Under the pieces are notes generated by a model that was not told the origin of the DNA, ran no database searches, and worked only from the letters and a program-made list of their open reading frames with translations. A DNA stretch of 64,000 bases from positions 44,423-108,422 of the forward strand of contig JAVXOZ010000005.1 of assembly GCA_036644995.1 (NCBI GenBank), written 5' to 3'. A program made the translations under genes and the position numbers. This DNA is from Cryptoclostridium sp036644995 (GTDB lineage: Bacteria > Bacillota > Dehalobacteriia > UBA7702). Numbering within the stretch: the stretch's first letter is position 1; each line of letters begins with the position of its first letter. Below are positions 42,416 to 52,713 of the stretch, piece by piece.

Positions 42416-43414
42416 TTATTTGCCTGCAAAGCCCGGTACATCTTTGGTAATAATATTTATCAAAGGTTTTTTGCTGAAATCGTGGATGGTTTCCACAAAA
42501 CGCATAGTACCTGTTTTTGCTCTTAATACCAAGGAATGGGTGGTAGCACCAACGCCATCATAAACCACACCACGAAGCAAAGGCCCTGTGCTGATACCTG
42601 TGGCGGCAAACATAATTTCCTCACCTGCTGCCATATCTTCCAAGGTTAAAAGTTTTTCATCATCTGCAACACCAAGTTCTGCCATTCTTTGGCGGTCCTC
42701 ATCATCTTCGGGCCACAATCTACCTTGCATATCACCGCCCAAACATTTTAAAGCAGCAGCAGCAATAACACCTTCAGGTGCACCGCCAATACCTATCATC
42801 GCATCAATGCCGGAACCGGGGATAGCACAGGCAACCGCAGGAGCAACATCACCATCAGTAATAAGCTGAATGCGACAACCGCATTTTCTCAATTCATCAA
42901 TAATGGGTTGATGGCGCTCACGATCCAACACCACAACGGTTAAATCGCAAAGGTGTTTATCCAAAGCTTTAGCTATATTATTCATATTTTCTGTAACACT
43001 GGCATCTAATTGAATTTTGCCTTTGGCTTTGGGGCCAACGCAAATTTTATCCATATACATATCCGGAGCATGGAGCAAGCCGCCTTTTTCACCTGCTGCC
43101 AAAACAGCAATGGCACCACTGGCACCTTTTGCCACCAAATTTGTACCTTCCAAGGGGTCCACCGCAATATCAACCAAGGGTTCTTTGGCATTGCCAACGG
43201 GTTCGCCGATGTAAAGCATAGGAGCTTCATCCATTTCCCCTTCACCAATAACCACGGTACCATTAATGGGTATAGTATCAAAAACTGCTCTCATACCACG
43301 TACAGCAGCGTCGTCAGCAGCCATTTTATCGCCTCTGCCCTGCCAATAGCCCGATGCCAAAGCAGCAGCTTCAGTAACACGCACAAAGTCTAAAGTTAAT
43401 CCTCGTTCTAACAT
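42416..43414 (-). CDS. glpX: Fructose-1,6-bisphosphatase, class II
   Basis: A 332-aa lithium-sensitive phosphatase converting fructose-1,6-bisphosphate to fructose-6-phosphate. Metal-binding motifs GTVVIGEGEMDEAPML and DIAVDPLEGTNLVAKG are clear, as is IGIGGAPEGVIAAAALKCLG. With fba and the transaldolase just upstream it forms a gluconeogenic/pentose-phosphate unit. In many Clostridia rho would follow; here the plus-strand accessory genes do. Confidence 0.96.
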   Translation of the reverse strand: MLERGLTLDFVRVTEAAALASGYWQGRGDKMAADDAAVRGMRAVFDTIPINGTVVIGEGEMDEAPMLYIGEPVGNAKEPLVDIAVDPLEGTNLVAKGASGAIAVLAAGEKGGLLHAPDMYMDKICVGPKAKGKIQLDASVTENMNNIAKALDKHLCDLTVVVLDRERHQPIIDELRKCGCRIQLITDGDVAPAVACAIPGSGIDAMIGIGGAPEGVIAAAALKCLGGDMQGRLWPEDDEDRQRMAELGVADDEKLLTLEDMAAGEEIMFAATGISTGPLLRGVVYDGVGATTHSLVLRAKTGTMRFVETIHDFSKKPLINIITKDVPGFAGK

Positions 43415-43426
43415 TTTTATCTCCTT

Positions 43427-44080
43427 TTATAAGCCTTTTAAACCGCTTTTTTCCCAATCTTTTTTGAAGGTAGCAATACCTGCATCTGTCAGGGGATGTT
43501 TTACCATTTTTTTCATAATAGCATAAGGTATCGTGGCAATATCCGCCCCTGCCAATGCCGCATCGCTAACGTCACGGGCACTTCTGATACTGGCGGCAAT
43601 AACCTTTGTTTTTATATCGTATTGCCAAAAAATGGTTTTAATTTCTTCTATTAAAGCCTTGCCCTCAGCACCCACATCGTCCACTCTGCCTACAAAGGGG
43701 CTAACATAAGTTGCACCGGCTCTGGCTGCCAATAAGGCTTGATTTGCAGAAAAAACCAAAGTCATATTTGTTTTAAACCCCAAGGAAAAAAGAATAGTTT
43801 GAGCTTTTAACCCTTCCTCTGTGAGGGGTAATTTAATTACAATATTATCGCCATATTTTTGAAGATTTTTGGCATCTTTCACCATATCTTCAGCTAAATC
43901 CCCTAAAACTTCCAAGCTTAAAGGTGCATCTACATATTTTCGCACCTCTGCCATGAAATCCGATACGGGAATTTTTTCTTTTGCCAAAAGTGAGGGATTG
44001 GTGGTTAAACCACTTAATACACCCCAAGCTGCAATTTCTTTAATTTCATCTAAATTTGCTGTATCTAAATAGAGTTCCAC
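43427..44080 (-). CDS. fsa: Transaldolase-like fructose-6-phosphate aldolase
   Basis: 217 aa, the short class of transaldolases (TalC/FSA). MELYLDTANLDEIKEIAAWG and GLTTNPSLLAKE open the barrel; the Schiff-base lysine is in DNIVIKLPLTEEGLKA and KVIAASIRSARDVSDAALAG is conserved. Whether it acts as transaldolase or fructose-6-phosphate aldolase cannot be told by eye. Spaced 12 nt from glpX and 13 from fba. Confidence 0.93.
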   Translation of the reverse strand: MELYLDTANLDEIKEIAAWGVLSGLTTNPSLLAKEKIPVSDFMAEVRKYVDAPLSLEVLGDLAEDMVKDAKNLQKYGDNIVIKLPLTEEGLKAQTILFSLGFKTNMTLVFSANQALLAARAGATYVSPFVGRVDDVGAEGKALIEEIKTIFWQYDIKTKVIAASIRSARDVSDAALAGADIATIPYAIMKKMVKHPLTDAGIATFKKDWEKSGLKGL

Positions 44081-44093
44081 GATAAATCCCCTT

Positions 44094-45029
44094 TTATGCT
44101 TTGCCGTCGCAACCTAAAACATTAATAAGTTTATTTTTTACCAATTCATGGATATTGGCACGGGCTGGTTTTAAATATTGGCGGGGGTCAAAATGGTCGG
44201 GATGTTCTGCCATATATTTGCGGATAGTACCTGTCATTGCCAAGCGTAAATCGCTATCAATATTGATTTTGCAAACTGCCATTTTTGCAGCTTGACGCAA
44301 CATATCTTCGGGTACACCAATGGCATCGGGCATATTGCCGCCATATTCATTTATCATTTTAACATATTCGGGAATAACAGAAGAAGAACCATGCAAAACA
44401 ATGGGATAATTAGGCAAACGCTTGCCTACTTCTTCTAAAATATCAAATTTTAACTGTGGTTTTTGACCGGGTTTAAATTTATAAGCCCCATGGCTGGTAC
44501 CAATGGCAATAGCCAAGGAATCCACCCCTGTTCTGTTTACAAATTCTTCAACCTCATCGGGGCGAGTGTAGGAAGCATCTTCGGAATTTACGTTTACCGC
44601 ATCTTCAATCCCTGCTAAACGACCTAATTCACCTTCCACAACCACGCCTTTGCTATGGGCATATTCCACAACCTGCTTTGTAAGTTTAATATTTTCTTCA
44701 AAGCTCATTTTGCTGCCATCTATCATTACAGATGTGAAACCACCATCAATACAGCCCTTACAGGTTTCAAAGGAATCGCCGTGGTCTAAGTGCAAACAAA
44801 TGGGTAAGCCTGTTTCAATTTCTGCTGCTTCCACTAATTTTAACAAATAAGTAGGATTAGCGTATTTTCTTGCCCCTGCGGAAACTTGGAGAATCAAAGG
44901 TGCGTTCACTTCTTTGGCTGCTTCGGTGATGCCTTGAATAATTTCCATATTATTTACGTTAAAAGCACCGATTGCATAGCCACCTTTATAAGCCTTTTCA
45001 AACATTTCTTTTGAAGTTACTAATGGCAT
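44094..45029 (-). CDS. fba: Fructose-bisphosphate aldolase, class II
   Basis: A 311-aa zinc-dependent aldolase. The zinc ligand region LHLDHGDSFETCKGCIDGGF, FTSVMIDGSKMSFEEN and VEGELGRLAGIED match the family, as does GTSHGAYKF and IVLHGSSSVIPEY. Cleaves or forms fructose-1,6-bisphosphate. Start MPLVTSKEMFEKAYKGGYAI is the usual N terminus. Confidence 0.96.
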   Translation of the reverse strand: MPLVTSKEMFEKAYKGGYAIGAFNVNNMEIIQGITEAAKEVNAPLILQVSAGARKYANPTYLLKLVEAAEIETGLPICLHLDHGDSFETCKGCIDGGFTSVMIDGSKMSFEENIKLTKQVVEYAHSKGVVVEGELGRLAGIEDAVNVNSEDASYTRPDEVEEFVNRTGVDSLAIAIGTSHGAYKFKPGQKPQLKFDILEEVGKRLPNYPIVLHGSSSVIPEYVKMINEYGGNMPDAIGVPEDMLRQAAKMAVCKINIDSDLRLAMTGTIRKYMAEHPDHFDPRQYLKPARANIHELVKNKLINVLGCDGKA

Positions 45030-45031
45030 TA

Positions 45032-46159
45032 TTAAACACTTCCTTTATATATTTTTTTTACCGATGATGCCACAGCAGTGCGGCGTAAGGGAACATCAAC
45101 CACGGTGCCCACTTTTGCATCGGTATTATCAAGCGAAATCACCGTGGTTTGCATGGCAATTCTGCCGATAACAGCCAAGGGTTTCTGCTCAAAATAAACA
45201 ATGTTGTTGGGTCTGCGTCGCAAAAAGCTACGCAATAACTTTAAAGCCTGCCTTATAAAAATTTTCAACGATATATTATTTAAAGGTGGTTGTATACCGA
45301 ATCCATCAGTATAGCCCACGGGTATAACACCTAAACGCATGGGTTTTTTAGCGGTAAAATCACCGCCATAGCCCACTTTTTCCCCTGTTTTTACTTCACG
45401 AACTTCCACAATTTTTGCTTTTCCCTGCCAAGTATCTTTTAAGTTCAAAGTACCTTTTAAAAACGGTGCAGGAAACTGCCCGTAAAGCAAAGTGCCCACC
45501 CGCACATAATCATAGCGAGCTTCAGGGTGGGATATAGATGCTGCACTGTTACTTAAATGCACATCGAAATTATAATCTATATAGCTGCGTATCACCTGTA
45601 AAATACCATCAAAGGTATCTATTTGTTTTTGTGTTTGGGGGTGATTTTGTATCAAAGCCGTGGGTAAATGGGAAAAAACCGAAGCAATTTTCAAATTGGG
45701 ATATTCCTTTAATTTAAGAAAAAAGTCGGGAATATCCTCGGCATTAATACCAAAACGGTTCATGCCTGTATTTATTTTTAAATGAAAAAAACATTCTTTT
45801 TCAGCGGCTGCCTCAGATAAATGCCCCAAATTTTCAGCATTATCCAAAGTGGGAGCTAAATTTAAAGAGAGAATCTCTTTATAATATTGGGGTAAAGATG
45901 GTGCCATCATTAAAATTGGGGATTTTATGCCCCCCACTCTCAATTCCCGTGCTTCACCAAAGTGGCTCACCGCCAAATAATCCACATCTGCCTTTGCCAA
46001 AGCTTGGGCAGTTGCCAGTAAACCATGGCCATATGCCTGGGCTTTTACCACAGCCATAACGCCTTTTTGACCGCTTATTTTTTTCTTTATTTCCTGATAA
46101 TTATAAATTAAATTATCTAAATTAACTTCTATCCAAAAATCCTCATTTTGGTAAGACAT
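45032..46159 (-). CDS. alr: Alanine racemase
   Basis: A 375-aa PLP enzyme supplying D-alanine. The PLP-lysine motif reads VMAVVKAQAYGHG (normally VKANAYGHG; Asn to Gln). The second catalytic Tyr is in KVGYGGDFTA, and RVGTLLYGQFP and LGVIPVGYTDGFG are conserved. An unusually basic insert (FIRQALKLLRSFLRRRPNN) precedes the last beta domain. The gene lies directly after a femX-like gene, so the pair serves peptidoglycan side chains. A relative acting on another amino acid is possible but less likely. Confidence 0.88.
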   Translation of the reverse strand: MSYQNEDFWIEVNLDNLIYNYQEIKKKISGQKGVMAVVKAQAYGHGLLATAQALAKADVDYLAVSHFGEARELRVGGIKSPILMMAPSLPQYYKEILSLNLAPTLDNAENLGHLSEAAAEKECFFHLKINTGMNRFGINAEDIPDFFLKLKEYPNLKIASVFSHLPTALIQNHPQTQKQIDTFDGILQVIRSYIDYNFDVHLSNSAASISHPEARYDYVRVGTLLYGQFPAPFLKGTLNLKDTWQGKAKIVEVREVKTGEKVGYGGDFTAKKPMRLGVIPVGYTDGFGIQPPLNNISLKIFIRQALKLLRSFLRRRPNNIVYFEQKPLAVIGRIAMQTTVISLDNTDAKVGTVVDVPLRRTAVASSVKKIYKGSV

Positions 46160-46170
46160 GATTATCCCTC

Positions 46171-47253
46171 TTATTTTCCGCCTTTAAGTTTTTTCTTGAA
46201 GCGAATCAATTTGCGTACGCCTTTATAATAAATTGGTTCAAAGGTTTCGTATAATTTATAGAAAGTTTTATTATATATCAAATCGTACTCTCCTATAAAT
46301 TCAACATAATCACCATTAAATCCTTTTTTAAATTTATAAAGACCATATAAAGGATGCTCCGGTGGGACTTGACCCGGAACTCCACGGAAATCGTACATGG
46401 TACAGCCCTGCTCTTTGGCATACTGTATCATAGTCCATTGAATAAGATAATTGGGCATAACATTTCTGTATTCATTGGCAGAAGCACCATAAAGATACCA
46501 AGCCCTAAAACCAAATTGCAAATATAAAGTACCTGCAATCATTTTGCCTTCATAATAAGCATAAAAAAGTTGTGCATAGCCTTTGGGCACCAATTTATCA
46601 TACATATCTTCAAAATATTGATAGGAGCGAATTAAAAAATTATCCCGTTCCGCTGTTACTTTCAGCAAATCGTAAAATTCTTTTAGCTTGGATTTATCTT
46701 GGGCAAGCTCAATGGTAACACCTTTTTTTCCTGCCAAACGCAGGTTATAACGGGTTTTTTGGTGCATATTTTTCATTAAGGTTTCTTCATCGGGAGTTAT
46801 ATCCAAACGGAAAACAAATTTAGGCTGAATACCTTCAAATCCCGAACCAGAACCGGGCTTTACAAAGCCGTATTCTTGAAAAAAGTTTTGCCAAGAATTT
46901 TCTTCAACGCTAACATCGGGGTCTAATTTCAGGTAGATAGCTTTTCTCTCTTTGGCAATTTTTGCCACCTCTGCCATGAGAAATTTTACGGTTTCTTTAT
47001 CATCTATATCCACCACAGGCCCACGGGTGGCATAAAAAATGGTTTTGCCCATGGGTACACTGCGTTGAAGTATGGAAATACCTGCGGCAGGTTCGCCATC
47101 TTTTAAAATCAACAAACGGATAGGAACCCAGCTCCCTGATTTTATTTCCCCCCATTCATAGCTTTGGAGGATATGCCCTTTTTTGGGATGGTTCGCCACA
47201 AAGGTATCGAACAGTTCTCTATCTTTTTCTTCTATAATTTTTGCTTCTAACAA
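46171..47253 (-). CDS. FemX-like peptidoglycan aminoacyltransferase
   Basis: 360 aa of the FemABX (lipid II:glycine/alanine-type) family, with two GNAT-like domains. HILQSYEWGEIKSGSWVPIR, KNMHQKTRYNLRLAGKKGV, then LFYAYYEGKMIAGTLYLQFG and YDFRGVPGQ.PPEHPLYGLY with FKKGFNGDYVEFIGEYD are characteristic. It transfers an amino acid from aminoacyl-tRNA to the stem peptide lysine or DAP; which one is unknown. Next to alr and pyrG, consistent with cell-wall supply. Confidence 0.9.
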   Translation of the reverse strand: MLEAKIIEEKDRELFDTFVANHPKKGHILQSYEWGEIKSGSWVPIRLLILKDGEPAAGISILQRSVPMGKTIFYATRGPVVDIDDKETVKFLMAEVAKIAKERKAIYLKLDPDVSVEENSWQNFFQEYGFVKPGSGSGFEGIQPKFVFRLDITPDEETLMKNMHQKTRYNLRLAGKKGVTIELAQDKSKLKEFYDLLKVTAERDNFLIRSYQYFEDMYDKLVPKGYAQLFYAYYEGKMIAGTLYLQFGFRAWYLYGASANEYRNVMPNYLIQWTMIQYAKEQGCTMYDFRGVPGQVPPEHPLYGLYKFKKGFNGDYVEFIGEYDLIYNKTFYKLYETFEPIYYKGVRKLIRFKKKLKGGK

Positions 47254-47296
47254 GTAAAAACTCCTTTCTCCCGACTAACAAACTAATTAACCGCCA

Positions 47297-48898
47297 TTAT
47301 TTATTCATATTTTCAAAAGCAGCGGCAATAAGCCCTATGAATAAAGGATGAGGACGATTAGGACGGGACTTAAATTCGGGATGGAATTGACAAGCCATGA
47401 AGTAAGGATGATTTTTCAATTCAATCATCTCTACCAAGCGGCCATCAAGTGAAGTTCCCACAATTTCCATATCGCTGTTATCGTATTTTTCACGATACAC
47501 ATTATTAAATTCATAACGATGGCGGTGGCGTTCTTCCACAACCTCCACACCGTATAATTCTTTAGCTTTGGAGCCATCTTTAATCACGCAGGGGTATAAA
47601 CCCAAACGCATGGTGCCGCCTTTTTCTTCCACGGATTTTTGTTCAGGCAAAATATCAATAACCGCATTGGGAGTATCGGCAAATTCTGAGCTGTTGGCTT
47701 CTTCAATACCCAAAACATTTCTGCCATATTCCACCACGGAAAGCTGCATACCCAAGCAAATGCCAAGGAGAGGTAAATTATTTTCTCTGGCATATTTAAT
47801 GGCGTTAATTTTTCCTTCGATACCACGGTCCCCAAAGCCACCGGGCACCACTATACCTTCTACATTTTGCAATTTTTCCCCTACATTGTCCGTGGTTATA
47901 TATTCGGAATCTATCCATTCTATTTCCACTTTAATGCGGCGGTCGAACCCTGCGTGTTTCAAGGATTCCACAATGCTTAAATAGGCATCGTGCAAGGAAA
48001 CATATTTACCGACTATGGCAATGGTTAAGGTGTGCTGGGGATGTTTTATTTTATCCACCATTTCACGCCATGCGTTCATTTCCGCAGGTTTGCAATTTAG
48101 ATGTAATTTTTCCACCACAATATCGTCCATTTTTTCTTCTAAAAGATTTAAAGGCACTTCATAAATGGTTTCAGCATCTATAACCTGGATAACGGCTTCT
48201 TTTTCAATATCGCAAAACAGGGATATTTTTTCTTCCATTTCTTGACTCATGCGTTCTTCCACACGGCAGGCAATAATATCCGGATGGATACCAATACCCT
48301 GCAAATCGTGGACGCTGTGCTGGGTGGGCTTGGTTTTAGCTTCACCTGAGGCACGGAGCAAAGGCACTAAAGTAGCATGGATATAAAGAACATTATCCTT
48401 GCCCACTTCTCTTTTCATTTGGCGTATAGCTTCTAAAAATGGTTGAGATTCTATATCCCCTACGGTACCGCCGATTTCCGTGATAATCACATCGGGGTTT
48501 CCCTCTAAAGAGGGGCGGATTATCCGCTCTTTTATCTCGTTAGTGATATGGGGTATCACCTGAACAGTGCCGCCAAGGTAATCCCCACGGCGTTCTTTTT
48601 TTATTACAGCATCGTAAACTTTGCCGCTGGTTACATTATTGCTGCGGCTTAAATTATTATCAATAAATCTTTCATAATGCCCCACATCCAAATCTGTTTC
48701 TGCACCATCATCAGTAACAAAAACTTCGCCGTGTTGGTAAGGGCTCATGGTACCGGGATCCACATTAATATAGGGATCAAACTTTTGGCTAACCACTTTT
48801 AAGCCTCTATTTTTCAAAATGCAACCTAAAGCAGCTGCGGTAATCCCTTTTCCCAAAGAAGAAACAACGCCACCGGTAACAAAAATAAACTTGGTCAT
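47297..48898 (-). CDS. pyrG: CTP synthase
   Basis: A 533-aa enzyme making CTP from UTP, ATP and glutamine. The N-terminal synthetase domain starts MTKFIFVTGGVVSSLGKGIT; the C-terminal glutamine amidotransferase has the nucleophile in GICLGMQL and the catalytic His/Glu in CQFHPEFKSRP. Full length. 30 nt after argS. Confidence 0.97.
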   Translation of the reverse strand: MTKFIFVTGGVVSSLGKGITAAALGCILKNRGLKVVSQKFDPYINVDPGTMSPYQHGEVFVTDDGAETDLDVGHYERFIDNNLSRSNNVTSGKVYDAVIKKERRGDYLGGTVQVIPHITNEIKERIIRPSLEGNPDVIITEIGGTVGDIESQPFLEAIRQMKREVGKDNVLYIHATLVPLLRASGEAKTKPTQHSVHDLQGIGIHPDIIACRVEERMSQEMEEKISLFCDIEKEAVIQVIDAETIYEVPLNLLEEKMDDIVVEKLHLNCKPAEMNAWREMVDKIKHPQHTLTIAIVGKYVSLHDAYLSIVESLKHAGFDRRIKVEIEWIDSEYITTDNVGEKLQNVEGIVVPGGFGDRGIEGKINAIKYARENNLPLLGICLGMQLSVVEYGRNVLGIEEANSSEFADTPNAVIDILPEQKSVEEKGGTMRLGLYPCVIKDGSKAKELYGVEVVEERHRHRYEFNNVYREKYDNSDMEIVGTSLDGRLVEMIELKNHPYFMACQFHPEFKSRPNRPHPLFIGLIAAAFENMNK

Positions 48899-48927
48899 AA
48901 TATGAATCCTCCCACTTTGTTCAATTC

Positions 48928-50661
48928 TTACATCTCATTGGGAGCATGAACTCCCAATATCTTCAAAACATTTTTTATGGCAATGGCGGTGGCTTTTGCC
49001 AACCCCAGCCTTGAATTTCTTAATGGTTCTTCCACATCTATAACCCTGCAATGGTTATAAAAACTATGAAAACTTGAAGCCAAATCATGTAGATAGGGGC
49101 ACAATCTGTGTGGTTCCAAACTATCTGCGGCTTCGGCAATTTCTTCGGGCAAATCTGCAAGCTTTTTCATAAGCTCAATTTCGTGTTCATCCTGTAATAA
49201 GCTGTAATCCACTGTGGTAAAGTCCGGCAGTGCAAAACCTTTGGCTTCTGCTTGACGCAAAATGCTGCATATTCTGGCATGGGCATATTGCACATAAAAA
49301 ACGGGGTTTTCCGAGGTTTTGGATTTTGCCAAATCCAAATCAAAATCCATGGCACTATCCGGGTTGCGCATCACAAAGAAGTATCTGGCGGCATCGTACC
49401 CCACCTCAGCAATTAAATCCTCCAAGGTTACATACTGCCCCGAACGTTTGGACATCCGCACCAATTCGCCATTTCTGTATAATTTCACCAGCTGCATTAA
49501 TATCACAGTGAGATTATCCGGGTCGTAGCCAAAAAATCCCACAGAACGCTTCATACGGGCAACATGGCCGTGGTGGTCTGCTCCCCAAATATTGATAACC
49601 TTATCAAAACCTCTATCAAATTTATCTTTATGATAGGCAATATCCGCTGCAAAATAGGTGGGTATGCCATTGGCACGTACCAAAACATCATCTTTATCTT
49701 CTAAATTTACAAAATCACCTTTGGCAGATTCTTTTTGGGGAGCTTTCACTTCCCCACTGTTTTCCGCCTTCAGTAAAATAGAGCCATCTTTTTCATAGGC
49801 ATAGCCTTTTTCCAAGAGATAATCCAAGGTAGCCTTTACTTTACCGGATTCGTGAAGGGTTTTTTCCGAAAACCACACATCAAATTCCACGCCGTAAAGA
49901 GCCATAACCTCTTTAATGGATTTTAACTTTTCTTTTAAAGCATAATCGCAAAGAATCGCCTCTCTTTGGGCTTGGGGTTTTTCTCTTAAATCCGTGCCAA
50001 ATTCATCTAAATAATGCTTGGCGGTGGCTTTGATATCTTCACCATGATAGCCCTGTTCTGGAAAATCACGGGTTTCACCCAATAGTTCACAATAGCGAAT
50101 ATCCAGGGATGTGCCCAAAAGCACTATTTGGTTACCGGCATCGTTAATATAAAATTCCTTTTCCACGGTGTAGCCTGCGGCTTTTAAAAGGTTTGCCAAG
50201 GAATCACCAATGGCACCACCACGGGCATTACCCATATGCAAAAGCCCTGTGGGGTTGGCACTGACAAATTCAACCTGTACTTTTTTTCCCAAGCCATCTT
50301 CCACTGTGCCATAATTTGCCCCCATTTCATGTACTGCTTTGGGCACATCATTTAGCCACTGATTATTTAGGAAAAAATTGATAAAGCCGGCTCCTGCCAC
50401 TTCTGTTTTGGCTATATAGGAACCGGTAATTTCTAAGTGAGAGAGTATGCTCTCGGCTATTTTTCTTGGTGCCATTCTGGCTTCTTTTGCCATTACCATA
50501 GCGATGTTGGTAGCGAAATCCCCATGACCTTTTTCTTTGGGCATTTCTATGATAAATTGAGGTAGGGTTTGGAAAGAAACCTCACCGTTTTTTTGAGAAA
50601 GAGATAAGGCTTTTAATAATCGTTCCTCAATATCTTGTTTCATGGTTTCAATGAATCGCAT
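48928..50661 (-). CDS. argS: Arginyl-tRNA synthetase
   Basis: 577 aa, class Ia. HIGH is in SANPTGLLHMGNARGGAIGD (HMGN variant), the second signature in RMSKRSGQYVTLEDL, and the DALR anticodon domain is C-terminal (YVQYAHARICSILRQAEAKG). It starts MRFIETMKQDIEER with a GGAGG site 5 nt upstream. First gene of the argS-pyrG-femX-alr-fba-fsa-glpX run. Confidence 0.97.
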   Translation of the reverse strand: MRFIETMKQDIEERLLKALSLSQKNGEVSFQTLPQFIIEMPKEKGHGDFATNIAMVMAKEARMAPRKIAESILSHLEITGSYIAKTEVAGAGFINFFLNNQWLNDVPKAVHEMGANYGTVEDGLGKKVQVEFVSANPTGLLHMGNARGGAIGDSLANLLKAAGYTVEKEFYINDAGNQIVLLGTSLDIRYCELLGETRDFPEQGYHGEDIKATAKHYLDEFGTDLREKPQAQREAILCDYALKEKLKSIKEVMALYGVEFDVWFSEKTLHESGKVKATLDYLLEKGYAYEKDGSILLKAENSGEVKAPQKESAKGDFVNLEDKDDVLVRANGIPTYFAADIAYHKDKFDRGFDKVINIWGADHHGHVARMKRSVGFFGYDPDNLTVILMQLVKLYRNGELVRMSKRSGQYVTLEDLIAEVGYDAARYFFVMRNPDSAMDFDLDLAKSKTSENPVFYVQYAHARICSILRQAEAKGFALPDFTTVDYSLLQDEHEIELMKKLADLPEEIAEAADSLEPHRLCPYLHDLASSFHSFYNHCRVIDVEEPLRNSRLGLAKATAIAIKNVLKILGVHAPNEM

Positions 50662-50724
50662 GATTCCTCCATTGGTTAATCTAAATTTTACAATTTTACA
50701 GTAAATTAATTATCTTGCACACGG

Positions 50725-50760
50725 AAAAACTCGCCCCAGGTAAAATCAAGGCAAGTTTTT
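50725..50760 (-). terminator. Terminator-like hairpin in the argS leader
   Basis: Minus-strand RNA stem AAAAACUUGCC / GGCGAGUUUUU (one U-G) with a 14-nt loop, ~65 nt before the argS start. It may be an attenuator or a leftover terminator. No T-box consensus seen. The rest of 50761-51267 is AT-rich with no identified gene. Confidence 0.45.
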
Positions 50761-51267
50761 ATTTATTGTATCATAATTTCATAGGTTTTACAAGAACCAC
50801 ATACCATAGTTTGGCGGATTTTTTCATTATTTTTGCCTTAATTATAAAATTTTTTCCTCGGCGGTTTATCTAAGATATTTTTCCGATAAATATGATTTTA
50901 CTTTTTTAAAATACCAACATTTTTGCACTTAAAAACATAGATTTTAGGATTGCTATTTTGGATTTTTCTTTCATATTACTATGGTTTTTCTGCAATACTA
51001 AATAATTTTATAGGTTTTTATATTATATTACTGATTTTTTATATTATATAGAAGTTTTACATAAGACTGTGGTTTGAGCACAAGCTATGAAAAAACCAAT
51101 ATTTTGCAAATAAGTGGTAATTATGTGGTTATTTTTTAATAAAAATGCCAATAATATTTTAATTGTGGATTTTATGGGGTCTTTTCTCGTTTTTATCTTG
51201 ACATTACTTGTATTTGTATTATAAAATTAAAGTTACATTTATTTTTATAAAAAACGGAGATAATGAA

Positions 51268-52509
51268 ATGAAAAAAGTTTTACCCTTTTCCGATGAATTC
51301 CTCATGTCTATGATGGAAAAATACGATACACCTTTTTATATTTACGATGAACGGGCAATCCGAGAAAATGTACGCAATTTTTTAGATGCTTTCCGTGATT
51401 TTCCTGCTTTTCAGGAATTTTTTGCCGTAAAAGCCACCCCTAACACCTCTTTATTGGAGATTTTTCAGGAAGAGGGTTGCGGTGTGGATTGCAGCTCCTT
51501 AGCCGAGCTTATTTTAGCGGAAAAAGCCGGTTTTAAAAAAGAAAATATTTTTCTCACCTCTAACGATACTCCTGCGGAGGAATTTATAAAAGCCAAGGAA
51601 TTAGGTGCTATAATCAACCTTGACGATATTAGCCATATTGAATTTTTAGAAGAAAATGTGGGTATACCGGAAAAAATATGCTGCCGCTATAATCCCGGCC
51701 CTTTAAGAAACGGCAACTCCATAATTGGTAACCCCATTGAAGCAAAATATGGCTTCACCCGTGAACAGATTTTTCAGGGTTTTAAAATCTTAAAAGAAAA
51801 AGGTGCCAAAAAATTCGGCATCCACACCATGGTGGCATCTAACGAATTAAATATTGATTATTTTTTAGAAACCGCAAAAATGATGTTTGAGTTGGCATTG
51901 GAAATAAAAGAAAAATTGGATATTGATGTTAACACCATAAACCTTGGTGGCGGTTTGGGGATACCCTACTTTCCCGGTGAAAAGCCCATTAATCTGCACA
52001 GTTTAGCCGAAGGCGTAATGGAACTTTACCAAGAAATAATTATAGAAAATGGCTTAATCCCCCCAAAAATTGCCTTTGAAAGCGGCAGAATGATGACAGG
52101 CCCTTACGGCTATATGGTTACAAAAATGATTCATAAAAAAGAAATTTATAAGGATTATGCCTGTGTAGATGCTTGCATGGCAAATTTAATGCGCCCTGCA
52201 CTTTATGGCTCTTACCACCACATTACCGTTATAGGTAAAGAAAATGAACCCAGAGAGCACAAATATGATGTGGTTGGCTCCCTTTGCGAAAATAATGATA
52301 AATTTGCAGTGGACCGCTATTTACCCCATTTAAACATTGGTGATATTTTAGTTTTTCACGATGTTGGTGCCCACGGTCATGCCATGGGCTTTAATTATAA
52401 TGGCAAATTACGCTCTGCGGAAGTTTTGTGGCAAGGTGGTAAGGAAAGCAAATTAATTCGCCGTGCTGAAACTTTAGATGATTACTTTGCAACTTTACAT
52501 ATAGATTAA
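51268..52509 (+). CDS. lysA: Diaminopimelate decarboxylase-like PLP enzyme (LysA family)
   Basis: 413 aa, fold-type III PLP decarboxylase. The PLP lysine is in EFFAVKATPN, the Gly-rich loop in NLGGGLGIPYFPGEK, the substrate-side segments in FESGRMMTGPYGYMV and DACMANLMRPALYGSYHHI, and the Cys-containing active site in VGSLCENNDKFA. Best read as DAP decarboxylase (lysine synthesis), though the ornithine/arginine and carboxynorspermidine branches are related. ATG at 51268 with CGGAG 8 nt upstream. Plus strand, single gene, before sufC. Confidence 0.85.
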   Translation: MKKVLPFSDEFLMSMMEKYDTPFYIYDERAIRENVRNFLDAFRDFPAFQEFFAVKATPNTSLLEIFQEEGCGVDCSSLAELILAEKAGFKKENIFLTSNDTPAEEFIKAKELGAIINLDDISHIEFLEENVGIPEKICCRYNPGPLRNGNSIIGNPIEAKYGFTREQIFQGFKILKEKGAKKFGIHTMVASNELNIDYFLETAKMMFELALEIKEKLDIDVNTINLGGGLGIPYFPGEKPINLHSLAEGVMELYQEIIIENGLIPPKIAFESGRMMTGPYGYMVTKMIHKKEIYKDYACVDACMANLMRPALYGSYHHITVIGKENEPREHKYDVVGSLCENNDKFAVDRYLPHLNIGDILVFHDVGAHGHAMGFNYNGKLRSAEVLWQGGKESKLIRRAETLDDYFATLHID

Positions 52510-52605
52510 ATTAGATTAAAACCATTAATCTCCATAATTCAATGGTAAAATTTATAAAAATCGGCAATACTTAAATATAGATTGCCATAGATAAAAAGAG
52601 ATTTT

Positions 52606-52635
52606 TTGTAAGATTTTTTACAATTTAGTTATAAT
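52606..52635 (+). promoter_or_regulatory. Promoter of sufCB
   Basis: TTGTAA (52606-52611), 18 nt, TATAAT (52630-52635). Start codon at 52714 gives a ~70-nt leader. No IscR-like palindrome was recognised. Confidence 0.5.
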
Positions 52636-52713
52636 ATTTTATGTTAAATCATTAAAACCCTTGTAATTTACTATGAATTATGATATAAAGAATTAGACAG
52701 GAGGTTGTGAGAT

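Noticed and set aside
50662..51267. T-box or attenuator RNA before argS
   Set aside because: A terminator-like hairpin exists, but no T-box sequence or competing antiterminator could be identified.
51208..51267. N-terminal extension of the lysA-like gene
   Set aside because: Upstream ATG lacks a ribosome site, while 51268 has CGGAG at good spacing and fits the family start.
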